A DNA stretch of 64,000 nt. Origin: Megaleporinus macrocephalus (lineage: Eukaryota; Chordata; Actinopteri; Characiformes; Anostomidae). Within the stretch, counting starts at the first letter, position 1, and each line of letters opens with the position of its first letter. The stretch is taken from the NCBI GenBank assembly GCA_021613375.1, contig CM038722.1:26722441-26786440 (forward strand). The letters run 5' to 3'. Both the position numbers and the translations under genes were made by a program. Shown here in pieces: positions 17,282-56,700 of the stretch. The notes under the pieces were generated by a model that saw only the letters and a program-made list of their open reading frames with translations, did no database searches and was not told where the DNA came from.

Positions 17282-18650
17282 CACTGTGAACAATGTGTAT
17301 ACGTTGAGAACACTGTAGAACAGTGGGAATGCATTGCGAACCCTGTAGAACAGTGGGAATGTGTTGAGAACACTGTAGAACAGTGGGAATGCATTGCGAA
17401 CCCTGTAGAACAGTGGGGATGCGTTGAGAACACTGTAGAACAGTGGGGATGCGTTGAGAACACTGTAGAACAGTGTGTATGCGTTGAGAACACTGTAGAA
17501 CAGTGGGAATGTGTTGAGAACAGTGGGAATGTGTTGAGAACACTGTAGAACCGTGGGAATGCATTGCGAACCCTGTAGAACAGTGGGAATGTGTTGAGAA
17601 CACTGTGGAACCGTGGGAATGCATTGCGAACCCTGTAGAACAGTGGGAATGTGTTGAGAACACTGTAGAACAGTGGGAATGTGTTGAGAACACTGTAGAA
17701 CCGTGGGAATGCGTTGCGAACCCTGTAGAACAGAGGGAATGCGTTGAGAACACTGTAGAACAGAGGGAATGCGTTGAGAACACTGTAGAACAGTGGGAAT
17801 GCGTTGATAACACTGTAGAACAGTGTGTATGTGTTGAGAACAATATAGAACAGTGGGAATGTGTTGAGAACACTGTAGAACCGTGGGAATGTGTTGAGAA
17901 CACTATAGAACAGTGGGAATGTGTTGAGAACACTGTAGAACAGTGGGAATGTGTTGAGAACACTGTAGAACAGTGGGAATGCGTTGAGAACACTGTAGAA
18001 CCGTGGGAATGCATTGCGAACCCTGTAGAACAGTGGGAATGTGTTGAGAACACTGTAGAACAGTGGGAATGTGTTGAGAACACTGTAGAACCGTGGGAAT
18101 GCGTTGAGAACACTGTAGAACCGTGGGAATGCATTGCGAACCCTGTAGAACAGTGGGAATGTGTTGAGAACACTATAGAACAGTGGGAATGTGTTGAGAA
18201 CACTATAGAACAGTGGGAATGTGTTGAGAACACTGTAGAACAGTGGGAATGTGTTGAGAACACTATAGAACAGTGGGAATGCGTTGAGAACACTGTAGAA
18301 CAGTGGGAATGCGTTGAGAACACTGTAGAACAGTGGGAATGCGTTGAGAACACTGTAGAACAGTGGGAATGTGTTGAGAACACTGTAGAACAGTGGGAGT
18401 GCGTTGAGAACACTGTAGAACAGTGGGAATGTGTTGAGAACACTGTAGAACAGTGGGAGTGCGTTGAGAACACTGTAGAACAGTGGGAATGTGTTGAGAA
18501 CACTGTAGAACAGTGGAAATGTGTTGAGAACACTGTAGAACAGTGGGAATGTGTTGAGAACACTGTAGAACAGTGGGAATGTGTTGAGAACACTGTAGAA
18601 CAGTGGGAATGTGTTGAGAACACTGTAGAACAGTGGGAATGTGCAGAGAA
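17282..18650. repeat. 30-bp minisatellite, about 46 copies, between wbp1l and as3mt
   Basis: The unit is CAGTGGGAATGTGTTGAGAA plus CACTGTAGAA, with subtypes (GCATTGCGAACCC, CCGTGGG). Because 30 is divisible by 3, both strands stay open: the plus strand reads repeats of EQWECVENTV (366 codons), the minus strand repeats of STVFSTHSHC (531 codons). Both are translations of the array, with no start context, domain or splice logic. Confidence 0.97.
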
Positions 18651-18659
18651 CTTTCTACA

Positions 18660-19425
18660 TTCTGAACTTATACATGGAGATTTTACAAGCTGGGTGTGTA
18701 ACTGAACGCCTGTGTCAGCACGTAGAACAGTCTGGAAATCTTGTACCTTGTGTTTTGTACCTTTGAACCTTGTAAATTGGAACGTCATTTCAATATGAAA
18801 GAGAAACGGAAAGAAATGCAAGTTTCAGCAACTGAAATTTTGTTAGTACATATTTTGGTTCTACTTACAGAACAGATTAATTAGTCTGAGAGTGTATTAC
18901 GCAGGACTAAGAGCATAATTAAAAACAATTTATTCACTAAGAATTAAGACAGTAGCTTTGGGAATTCTGCAATATTCTGCATGTGTTTCTGTGTGAACAG
19001 GCAGCGCAACACCTATTAAGGCACTTTGTGTGTAGGTCTTTTCTTTGATTGAAGGAATACTCCAGGGTTCTTCATCCTACTCTCAATCTGTTGCATCTGT
19101 AGCAGACAGCTGATTACCACAGACAGCAACTTCAGTGTGTTAGAACAAAATCCACGGACTAAAACATGTTTCTAACAGAAGGTAACCGGCAGGTGCTGCA
19201 GAAAGAGAACAGGTTGAACATGTGGAAGCATTGCTTTCAAGTAAAGAGGCCCTTGTCAGGAAATCATTAGTCATTGCTGAGTTACAAATCGGGCCTGAAG
19301 TACTAAAACAAAGCCCTGATAAAGAGTTAGCTTGAGCAAAACCAGTATAATATCACTGGAACTGTCTGGTAGCCAAAGTAATACTGGCTTTACTGCTTAA
19401 CTGATCTAACGACCCCAAAAAGCTA
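18660..19425. other. intergenic DNA, no gene seen
   Basis: Unique-looking AT-rich DNA between the 30-bp array and the repeats downstream of wbp1l. Confidence 0.55.
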
Positions 19426-19550
19426 GGACAGTATGTGAAATAGAAAGAGGATGCAGTGATTTGTAGACAAGACATTTAATGCTTTACCTTGTTGATCTGA
19501 AATTGATGCTTGCAACACATTCCAAAAAAAACTGGGACAATTTAAGATTT
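19425..19550 (+). repeat. dispersed DNA-transposon remnant (GGACAGTATGTGAAA family)
   Basis: It holds AAGCTAGGACAGTATGTG and CACATTCCAAAAAAAACTGG, end blocks of a family found inverted at 20400-20640. Confidence 0.55.
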
Positions 19551-19559
19551 GGCAGTCAT

Positions 19560-19700
19560 GGACTGGGGATTAGGGACCCAGCTTTGTGACCGACAGGACA
19601 CGACCGACTGAAGTGCCTTTGAACAAGACACATAACCCCGCAACTGCTTCCCAGGCGCTGTGGATAGGGCCTCCCCCAACCATTTTGGGCAAGTGTGCTT
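19560..19700 (-). repeat. SINE-like fish repeat (TGCCTTGCTCAAGGGCAC family), minus orientation
   Basis: The reverse complement resembles 26660-26750 (GTCCTGCTGGTC, then a GAACC and CGACC box). It is diverged. Confidence 0.5.
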
Positions 19701-19733
19701 ACTGCCACCTAGTGTGTGAGTTCATTATATATA

Positions 19734-19974
19734 ATATCGTCGCTGTCCAATATAAAACACGTGTAGCCATTTTTGTCGATTTCCAGTTTTCTACATCATT
19801 TGAAGAAGCAAACTGCTGGTTACATTGTGTAAAACTTTCATGATGATTGGTCCAATATAAGTTGGAGAAAATTCTGGTTCCATTGACTCACATTGAAAGA
19901 AAAGTATGTTTTTGGTCTCTCATGTAAAGTAGCAATTTTGGAAATACTTGTTTTTCATTGGACAGCGACGATAT
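19734..19974. mobile_element. MITE with perfect 18-bp inverted ends
   Basis: ATATCGTCGCTGTCCAAT at 19734-19751 and its exact reverse complement at 19957-19974. The interior block TTGGTCCAATATAAG and CTGGTTCCATTGACTCACAT recurs at 42.47, 44.55, 44.74 and 46.1 kb. Confidence 0.8.
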
Positions 19975-19985
19975 ATAGTATATAG

Positions 19986-20407
19986 CAGGGTTATTTAATT
20001 AGAGTCAGTAAGGTCCAGTTGGTGGAAATGTCTTCAGGCCAAGGTCTGGACCGTCATCATTTCTAACTTGTGTTATGATTCAGTGGTGTATCCTGTTTAC
20101 TGAAGTAGTATCCGCATCTTATACACATCACACATACCGTTCAGTATATTTCAGTATATTTACTGTTTAAATGCTGAACTGAAACAAGGGCTACATTTTA
20201 AAAAACAGAATGCTTTTAAAACATTTTTTAGTGTTTATTTATAGAGAAAGTAAATAAAACCTGCGTCTTCTTGTTAACTCAGCTTCACTAATTGACAGTC
20301 AAACACAGTCAAAATTCAATCATTCTCAATAGTTGATCAGTTCGTGTCCGCATTGGACAACATCTGGGTCGGGACCCGGACCGCGGTCCACCTATTAGTG
20401 ACCCCTG
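19986..20407. mobile_element. hAT-like MITE, copy 1 (second copy near 24.39-25.14 kb)
   Basis: The ends are CAGGGTTATTTAATTAG and CTATTAGTGACCCCTG. Flanks GTATATAG and GAATATGG match at six of eight. Most of its length aligns with 24390-25138 (shared TGATTCAGTGGTGTAT and GCATTGGACAAC). Confidence 0.65.
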
Positions 20408-20640
20408 GAATATGGTATATCAGTTCTTTGCACAGTTACACAGCTAAAGCCTTGTAGAACGAAAGAAAACAGAAAGGAAATGTGATGTAACACAACAGTA
20501 AACACGACCCTGTCCAAGATATTTTGAAATGTATTGCAGGCATCAAATTTGGAATGAACGTATATTTCCGAACAACAACACTTTAACTTATAATGTGTAT
20601 AAGGTTGCGTTCTGTTTCTCACATACTGTCCCAACTTTTC
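20408..20640 (-). repeat. inverted partner of the 19.43-kb remnant
   Basis: The reverse complement carries AAGTTGGGACAGTATGTGAG, matching 19425-19545. Nothing coding is seen. Confidence 0.5.
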
Positions 20641-21198
20641 CGCAATCGAAGTTTGTGCTTTAACGATTTACTATACCATTATTTTCATAAGGCACATTAA
20701 ACATAACACTTCGTTTGTCTTGATAAAGACCTTAACCGTCATGTGATCTCACTTAAGAGTCAATCCTTTAACTCAGGTCACTAGCAAGTCAGGTCATTAG
20801 GCAAGCCACCATCCTTTTTTTTTTTTTTTTTTTAGAGAATGTCGCCCCATCATGGATAACAGACAACATATCATCTCTGAGAGAAATCAAGGTGAAGTCG
20901 CAGACCTGCACGCCTCCACTTACACCTTTGATATTTTAAGACTGCTCAAGAAATCAAAGTCAAGGCTGTAATAAAGAAAGTAATAAAGTCTGTTTGTCAG
21001 CCGTTTTTTTTTCTTGCATGTCTTTCTCTCTGCCAGGTTCTTCTTCTCCCCAGCAAGAGTTCTCTCTAGTCAGTCATTATCCTTGCAATTCTTTATTTCT
21101 AGCAAGTCTTCACTCCAACAAGTTCTTTCCTTCAGCTAGTCTTCTCCCCAAAAAGTTCTTCAAGGCTTTATCAATATTTCCTGCTCTTCACTTGCTCC

Positions 21199-49692
<28,494 letters not shown>

Positions 49693-49729
49693 TCTGCTCA
49701 GTCCGCCAGCTACAACATTCCCCTGTCAG

Positions 49730-50060
49730 CGCGCAGAGCTCGGTGAAGGCGCCGCAGACATTTACGTAGAAAAATAAAAGCGATATGTTTGTTCATTCCT
49801 CGTGTCTGGAGCGTATAAGGCAACCACATGCGCCACCTTCCTGCTGGATCATCATTGGACCGCTGTGGGAGGAGTAGTGTCGGAGCTGCTGGCCGCTCCA
49901 GCTGTTACACAAACCGCGGTCACCTCCAGCGCCATGTGCGCAACGTGAGGGGGAAACGAGCGGCGAGGCCCCGCCCATTGAGGCGCACTGAGCTACGATT
50001 GGGCGAAAAGTATTGAAGCTGGTGCGGTCGGACCAATCAGAAGCGGACTGAGTTGCAAAG
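49730..50060 (-). promoter_or_regulatory. wbp1l: GC-rich, CCAAT-containing promoter region of wbp1l
   Basis: CpG-rich DNA lies directly upstream of the probable wbp1l exon 1. It holds a GC box (CCCCGCCC near 49972) and CCAAT boxes (minus-strand near 49856 and 49997; plus-strand near 50034). There is no TATA box. It stands out from the AT-rich DNA on both sides. Paired CCAAT and GC boxes without TATA are typical of broad vertebrate promoters. The boundary and activity are inferred. Confidence 0.55.
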
Positions 50061-53000
50061 ATAATTTAGAAAAGGGGGATAAAAGAGAAAAGTTTATGTG
50101 CAAGAACATGTCTAATGGAAATGTAGTGAAAGTGTAGAAAATGTTAACGACCAAACATGCCCAAGTAAATATATAAATATATATCAGAAAATAAATAAAT
50201 AAATTTGGGACATAAAACTGTACATACACAAATAAGTAAGTAACTATAAGTAAATTATCAACAGAAAAACAAAAATAGATACATGAAAAGTTGTGAAACA
50301 TAACACCGTAAATAAATAAATAAGAAAAGAAAGAGGTGGAATAGAAATGCATAAATACTTAAGTATATCTGTATGCATAATAAAAATAAACAAACAAGAA
50401 CACAAATAAACCATGAATCAAAACAAAGATACAAAGCCATGTCTGCAGATTAAATAAATAAACAACAAACTGGTATTAATATTAATTACACACAAATATA
50501 CACCAAACACTACAAAACAAATGAGATATAATAAATAAAATATGACATAACATTTTATAAAATAAGTAATACAATTAAAAAAAGCAAAGGTTTAAGTGCA
50601 AAAACAGTACTATGCATTGCCAAATACTTGGCTTTTGTTGGGATTGAAGTATATTTCGCACATACATATAGAGACATGCATGCGAAGCAGCTATTTAAGT
50701 GAAAGGTTAATGGAGTATGACATACATTTTAGCAGAGCATCTGGTTTCAGTTAGTGATTCTATATCATAAAAGCTTCCTTCGTTCTCTATTTTGCATGTC
50801 CAGTAATGGGAAGTAATTAAGTAATTTGGGCCATGTGTTTCGTTTCTATGGGTCAAGCGTTCACTATAAGAACATGACCCCGAACGCTGAAGTTCAGAAG
50901 ATCTTCATACGCGGCCCCAGAAGCCTCTCTCTGACATCGGACGATGACTTGGACTTTGGAAGATGTTAGAAATGAAGCTGTACTTTCTTTGAATATTAAA
51001 CTTATATTTACAAGTAAAGTCAGTTTCAGCAGAGATTTCTTCAAATCACCAACAGAGCATCGATACAGAAGAAGGAAACCACAGGATATTGTGCAGAATT
51101 TCTCTGGTGAAGAAAAGAACAAAGGGACCCAAATATACTTTGTAGTGTTTTATTATTTATATTCAGCATTATTCCATCAATCAAATTCATTACATTCTAA
51201 AAAACACCCAATCTGCCAGGTAAACACAGCTACAGTAACCCAAAACTCTCACCATTAGTCCTTCATTAAACGTGCATTCATGTGTCAGGATCCATATGGC
51301 CATTCAAATATTTATTTAAAAATGTGCACAATAAATACCTTGAAGTCACAAAGAGTGATGTAGATTCTCCTCACTGATAGGATTTAATTCATAAGAATAT
51401 AAATAGTAGAAAGTGTCCAAAGCTCTTGATTTAATAAGTACATACTCTTAAAACAAAGCATAAAAGTAGTTCTCAGTCTCAGGGCGACTCCTGCACTGCA
51501 GCTATATGTTTTTTTTAATTGTGACATATCTGAATCATTTAAAAACGTTGGCTGATCTGGTGTCTTTGAGTAGTAAAAGACCCCAGGACTGACACTGAAA
51601 ACCACAAGATCACAGTATGGTTAAAATCTGAATATTTCTTATTAGCCAGTAGAAGCTACCCTAGTCTTTCAGGGCCAGAAGTGATTAGGTAATGAGAACG
51701 TCTGGGCACAACCATAAGAAATGTTGGGCTATGGGTGGGCGGGAACATAGATCTACTAGGGTGTGAAGTATCTACACCAATCCAATGCTGCAGGTGGAGC
51801 TCAAAGTAGAGGGGGATGGTGTGCTCCTCAACATCTGGCCCTGCAAGACTAATGCTGTCTTTGCCCTTCTGTGCCTTTTTGAGAGCTGCTCTAGTGTTCG
51901 TATTACCTACAGAATGAGAGCTTGTACCGTACCAACACATCCTCATGTCTGAAATATTTTTTCATCCAGCTCTGCAGTGGAATAAAACTCGCAAGGCTCA
52001 CCATGAAAGAATCCTCCCCATGGAAGAATCCATTTCATCATTACATTCCACTTCCAACCGTGTCTTGAGATTCACAATGGTTCTTAAGACTAACTTCCCA
52101 TTCCCATATCCAAATACTTTTAGAAGTGTAGATTTTGCTTCCTTCTGTCTACAAAAAAACAGGTTTTTGAAATTCTTCCCCATAATGGGGATTTTGAAAA
52201 CTCATTTGAAAAATGTTCTGGTGTGGACAAACAAAACACAGTCTTCTGTAAACGCTGACATCGCACAGGTAAATTGAGGATGTCTGTAGTTTGAAGTAAC
52301 CTGAAAAACGACTGATGACTGTGTTGTTTACTGAGGGCTCAGAAATGTGGGTGTTTTTTTCAGGCATTAACGTGTTTAGACCTAAATTTGGCTTTACTCT
52401 GATCAGAGGCACCAAAGACCCTGTTTACACCTGGTCGCTTCATGTGACTTCATAGTATATGGATTGTGTGCTGATAAGAGCTTAGCCACATGCATTTAGA
52501 CTTGGTAGTCGAACACATCTCCCGTTAGTCAGTCGGAAATTTGCAGTGTGAATTGAAATATGCAAACCCACTTGTTATGTCACAACCAATTCCCAATCGT
52601 TTATCCATGGCAGTATGGTAGTAGTGTCTTTCCATACTGCTATTAGGAATTAGGAACCATGAGTGTCCTCCATGAGTATCTTCCTCACAGATACACATCA
52701 TGTGCCCAGTGTGCCAGCATGCATATGGGGGAGAATGTGGGTTGTACTGGGGGGGGGGGTTTGGTTGTTTACACTTGTTTTTTGGCCTTATCCAGGTACG
52801 TTCCTGATTCTTAAGACACATGAAGTGAGCAGGTGTAAATAAGCTCAGAAGGTACTGCACTTGTGTAAATGAGGTGTCAAACTGAAAATTGCTTAGTTGA
52901 TTCTAAATATCAATGTAATGATGCTTTCATTAGCTAAAATTTCAAAGAATTTTAAAGAAAATCCATGTTTCATCATTTAAATGAAGTGAAAACTCAGGAT

Positions 53001-53428
53001 TTCAGGATGTCAACCTCCTCACGACAAATGGTACACCTTAAATCTGTCTGAAAAACTGTATTGAGGAGGTCTTGCTGCTAGATTACTGTATACTTTGCTG
53101 TCATGCTGCTAGAAGATCTCTGCTACAGCTTTACAGTGTACTGTATATTTTGCACAGAGTGCATGCTCACACTTGCTTCTCTTGAACTGTAGGACATCAA
53201 ATTGTATGATGTATTGATATCCCTCTGTTGAGGCTGCATGGTCATCTAAACGTCTTGTATTCTCATGTGAATGAAGAGATATTTGAAAACGCAGCTGGTG
53301 TGGACCAAGATGTTTCTGAAAACACTAAAAATACCCAGATGTGTGGACGAGGCCTAAACAAACTAACATAGAAAGTTCATGTGTATTTCTAAATTTGAAT
53401 AGCCACGCCCATCCCCAGTTGCATCCTC
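50060..53428. other. poll 3' UTR and poll-wbp1l intergenic DNA
   Basis: Contains the untranslated end of poll and AT-rich DNA with AAATAAATAAAT runs (50160-50560). Minus-strand AATAAA signals occur near 51152 and 51308, which would give a 3' UTR of about 2 kb. The true poly(A) site cannot be told. Confidence 0.45.
51656..51946 (-). pseudogene. possible degraded LINE reverse transcriptase tail
   Basis: The minus frame has TNTRAALKKAQKGK and DTSHPSRSMFPP. The spacing resembles the A.Q..V..A and HPSH.LF..LP blocks at the end of some fish LINE polyproteins. Short and weak. Confidence 0.3.
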
Positions 53429-53790
53429 TTACCAGTCTCTCTGGTGAGGGGCTTGGTAAGGTATGTCCAGGTGCTGAAAGACCTCGTTCTCAGTCAGCGT
53501 GCTCAGCGGCCTCCCTGGTAGCACTTTAACCCCACGGTTGCGCACCACGTCACAGTTCAGTGAGTGCTCGGACAGGCTCATGTTTTTGGTCTTGGCCAGC
53601 GCGCGCATGGAGCGGTTGAAGTGGGCGGAGCCGGTGAAGTAGAGCAGGGAGCAGGCAAACTCTGCGTGGGGCACTACGATGATGTCCAGCCTTCGGTGGC
53701 GGTGACCTGGACCTGGCAGGCGACACACGCCCATGTACTTCTTTTGCTCTCCGTTTTCTTCATGGCTGACCAGGTCGTCCGTCAGGAAAC
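53429..53790 (-). CDS. poll: poll last coding exon: third catalytic Asp, thumb, stop
   Basis: The acceptor is CTCTCCAG|. It encodes [80 protein letters not shown] and onward to APHQRDW and TAA (53431-53429). The Asp of RRLDIIVV is the third catalytic carboxylate. [10 protein letters not shown] carries the sugar-selecting Tyr-Phe. [10 protein letters not shown] is loop 1, used on poorly paired ends in end joining. Confidence 0.98.
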
Positions 53791-56700
53791 CTGGAGAGTT
53801 CAAATCCAATGGCAAGCAGTGGCGTCAACTTCTCACCTCAAGATTCGATGCTATTACAGTTCTTTAGGAAACAATCTAAGAAAAAAAATTACTGAAGAAC
53901 CTTTTTACATAGCATTAGAGCAGGAATGTCAATTCAGACAACATCTAGCTTGTATCGCTTATTTGCAGCTATTCACGTGTGATAGTCAGATTGTGGCTAG
54001 TAACCCAACATAAGCTCTGCTTAGGCTGATGCTTACTAGGGCTGTGTATTGGCAAGAACCCGACGATACAATACGTATCGTGATACAGCAGTCGCGATTT
54101 AATAAATCACAATATTCGGCAATATTGCAAGCAAAGTGATATATTTTCAAATCCTACTATTAAAAATCCTACTATTCCTACTATTAAATCCTATTATTAA
54201 AAACACACCACTATATCAACAGCTTTATCAATGCTTACAATAGCATTGCGCCCTTGTGCTGCTTGTTAATGTTGGAGTGGAGCTGAAAATGGATTACAAC
54301 ACTGCCATATAGTGGTCAGAGGTTTAAACACAACACACAATGATTCACTGTCTCACTGTTTGCCAGGAACCTGTGCATCAATACTGTGTTTTTGAGAATC
54401 GAGCCAGTATTACCAACATTATATCCCCATATTCAATATTATCTTACACCCCTAATGCTTAAAAGCAAAAATTAAGCACTGCATGCAAGAGGAATCATTC
54501 AAATTAAAACTTAAATATTACTCCAGAACAGATCTACACTGGTGCAGAACAAACCACTCATTTTGCCAACACTTCACTCGTAATAACCCTTAATAAGCAC
54601 TAATGCTTAAATGCTCAACGCTCAAATGCAAGCTTAATTAACCAAATAAAACACCATTAATTAAGCACCATCTTTATAGTGCCACAATAATAACCACGAC
54701 GTTTGTGGTGAGCACTTAAATTAGTGTAAACAAACAAACAAATACGTTTTCACATGGCACAAAGAGCTTTCTTAAGGGATTTCAGAGAAGAACAATTCTT
54801 ATCTCCCTAATAAATATTTCAATTGAACCAAAAAGACTACCAGGTGTGAAGAACCTCAATATAACTTAAGATTCAACATTTGCCCACATGTAGGACCTCC
54901 TAATTACATTTTATATTAAAATTTCAGATATACATTACTGTTAAAAAGCTTTAGGCACCTGGGGCTACTTTTCCAGACAAGTAGCTTCTTATTTTCTGAG
55001 CAAAACATTTTAAACCCTTTCCAAGCTTCTCCTTGTGAAAACAACCCAATATTATTTACAGCTGTCTTATATAATCTACTTTGACTGCTCAGTACTTCAA
55101 GGAACTTGAAGGAACTGAATACATTCATACAATGTCTGGGGCGTCCAGGAGAAATCTGGAACTACACTTTCTTCTTCAAACTGGAGCTCAAGATATGATC
55201 TACTTCTTTCACAATAAGATATTTATGTTACTTTGTATTGTATTTATGATTAATTACATCTGTTCTAATGATATCTGGTGTTCTTACTGCTAAAAATACA
55301 TGTATTGCTTAGGTGTATAAGACTTACACTACAGTGCACAAGCTTATAGGAGTAAGGAATGCAAATATGGGCATTTAAGGGGTTTAACGGTTTTTCCTAG
55401 AGCCTTGCATCAAAGAACCAAGAACCATTTAGGAACCTTTATTTTAAAGAGTGCTGGACAGTGGCCACCAAACAATACCAACATGGCTAGGAACTGAAAA
55501 AGCCAGCACTGTTGGTCAGCATGGCTGAATCTAAAACAGGAGGGCACTAAGTGTAATATTTTTTTTTTTTAAAGGTAGACAATATGAAGGCATTTGTGAG
55601 TCAGCCTATGAGTAGTGGTGGCGTTTAAGGAAAATGTAACAAAGAAGTCTGTGAATAGCAAAACGTCTGGTCACTCAGTTATGTTTCACACTTGCCCTTG
55701 AACACACGTCTGACTTGGAAAAATACTGCTGATCTTCCTCAGCCCAGAACCAGCACAGTTTAAGTAGGGACTAGATTTCATGACGCATGTGTCGTACCAC
55801 TATTGTGAAGGATGTGGAGCACTTTGATAAAGACGGCCTTGTGCGAGTTGCCATCTGGATGGGTGATGAGCACGTCCACATCTCCACAAGTGGGCTTCCC
55901 GCGGCGGTACGAGCCGCACGCCACCACCAGCAGCTCTGGGTTCACGCTGTGGGCCGCCTCCCTCACCTGCCAATCACATACAGTACTTACATAATGCTCA
56001 TCCATATGGAAACCCTCGCTCAGCCCAACAGATCAGACAATGGGAGCTGTTTTAACACAAAGTCAATGAATACTGTTTTTATAGCAAACTAAAAAGTAGA
56101 CTGTGCTTAAAAGCTAAAAAAACAAAACCTGTCCTGCAATCTAGCCATACTGCTGTACACATCAGAGAACTTTATTTATGTTACTTCCAAAATGGCCATT
56201 AGGTCTGGGCTCTTTATTGTTGATGGCTTAATAACAGATAATCCATAAGTAGAAAAAGTGATATCTAAAACGGGAGTTAAAAAAATATTAGTTAAAGCTA
56301 ATAGTCATAACCATGACCTGGTAGACCACTAAAATTGTCATCAATGTTTACAATAGTATTGCGCCCTTGTGCTGCTTGTTAATGTGTGAGTGGAGCTGAA
56401 ATAGGATTACAACACTGCCATCTAGTGGTCAGAGGTTTAAACACAACACACAAAGATTCAATGTCTGCCAAGACATTAGATAACCCACTAGATAAACAGC
56501 CACTTTATCTTTGAGAGAGAGGAGAAAACTCAAACTCCACTCTTGCTTCAGACCAGAAAACATCTTTGTTAACCCAAGTGTGTTTGGTTTTTCCCCATTC
56601 CACCTTAAATGGTGCAGCAGTTCATTTCTGGCACATGCCCCATTTTATGGTGGAATGGGAAAATCTGAACAAAAGGCTTTGGCGTTGTTGATGGTAAAGC

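Noticed and set aside
17226..18821. Open frames on both strands of the 30-bp array (366 and 531 codons)
   Set aside because: They are open because the unit length is divisible by three; no gene-like flanks.
11345..21198. Search for cyp17a1 and borcs7 exons expected from mammalian gene order
   Set aside because: No frame with cytochrome P450 haem-binding or other recognisable blocks was seen on either strand.
50944..51258. Plus-strand 104-aa frame starting MTWTLEDVRN
   Set aside because: No recognisable family and no support for a gene in the poll-wbp1l gap.
53564..54013. Plus-strand 149-aa frame
   Set aside because: Antisense shadow of the last poll coding exon.
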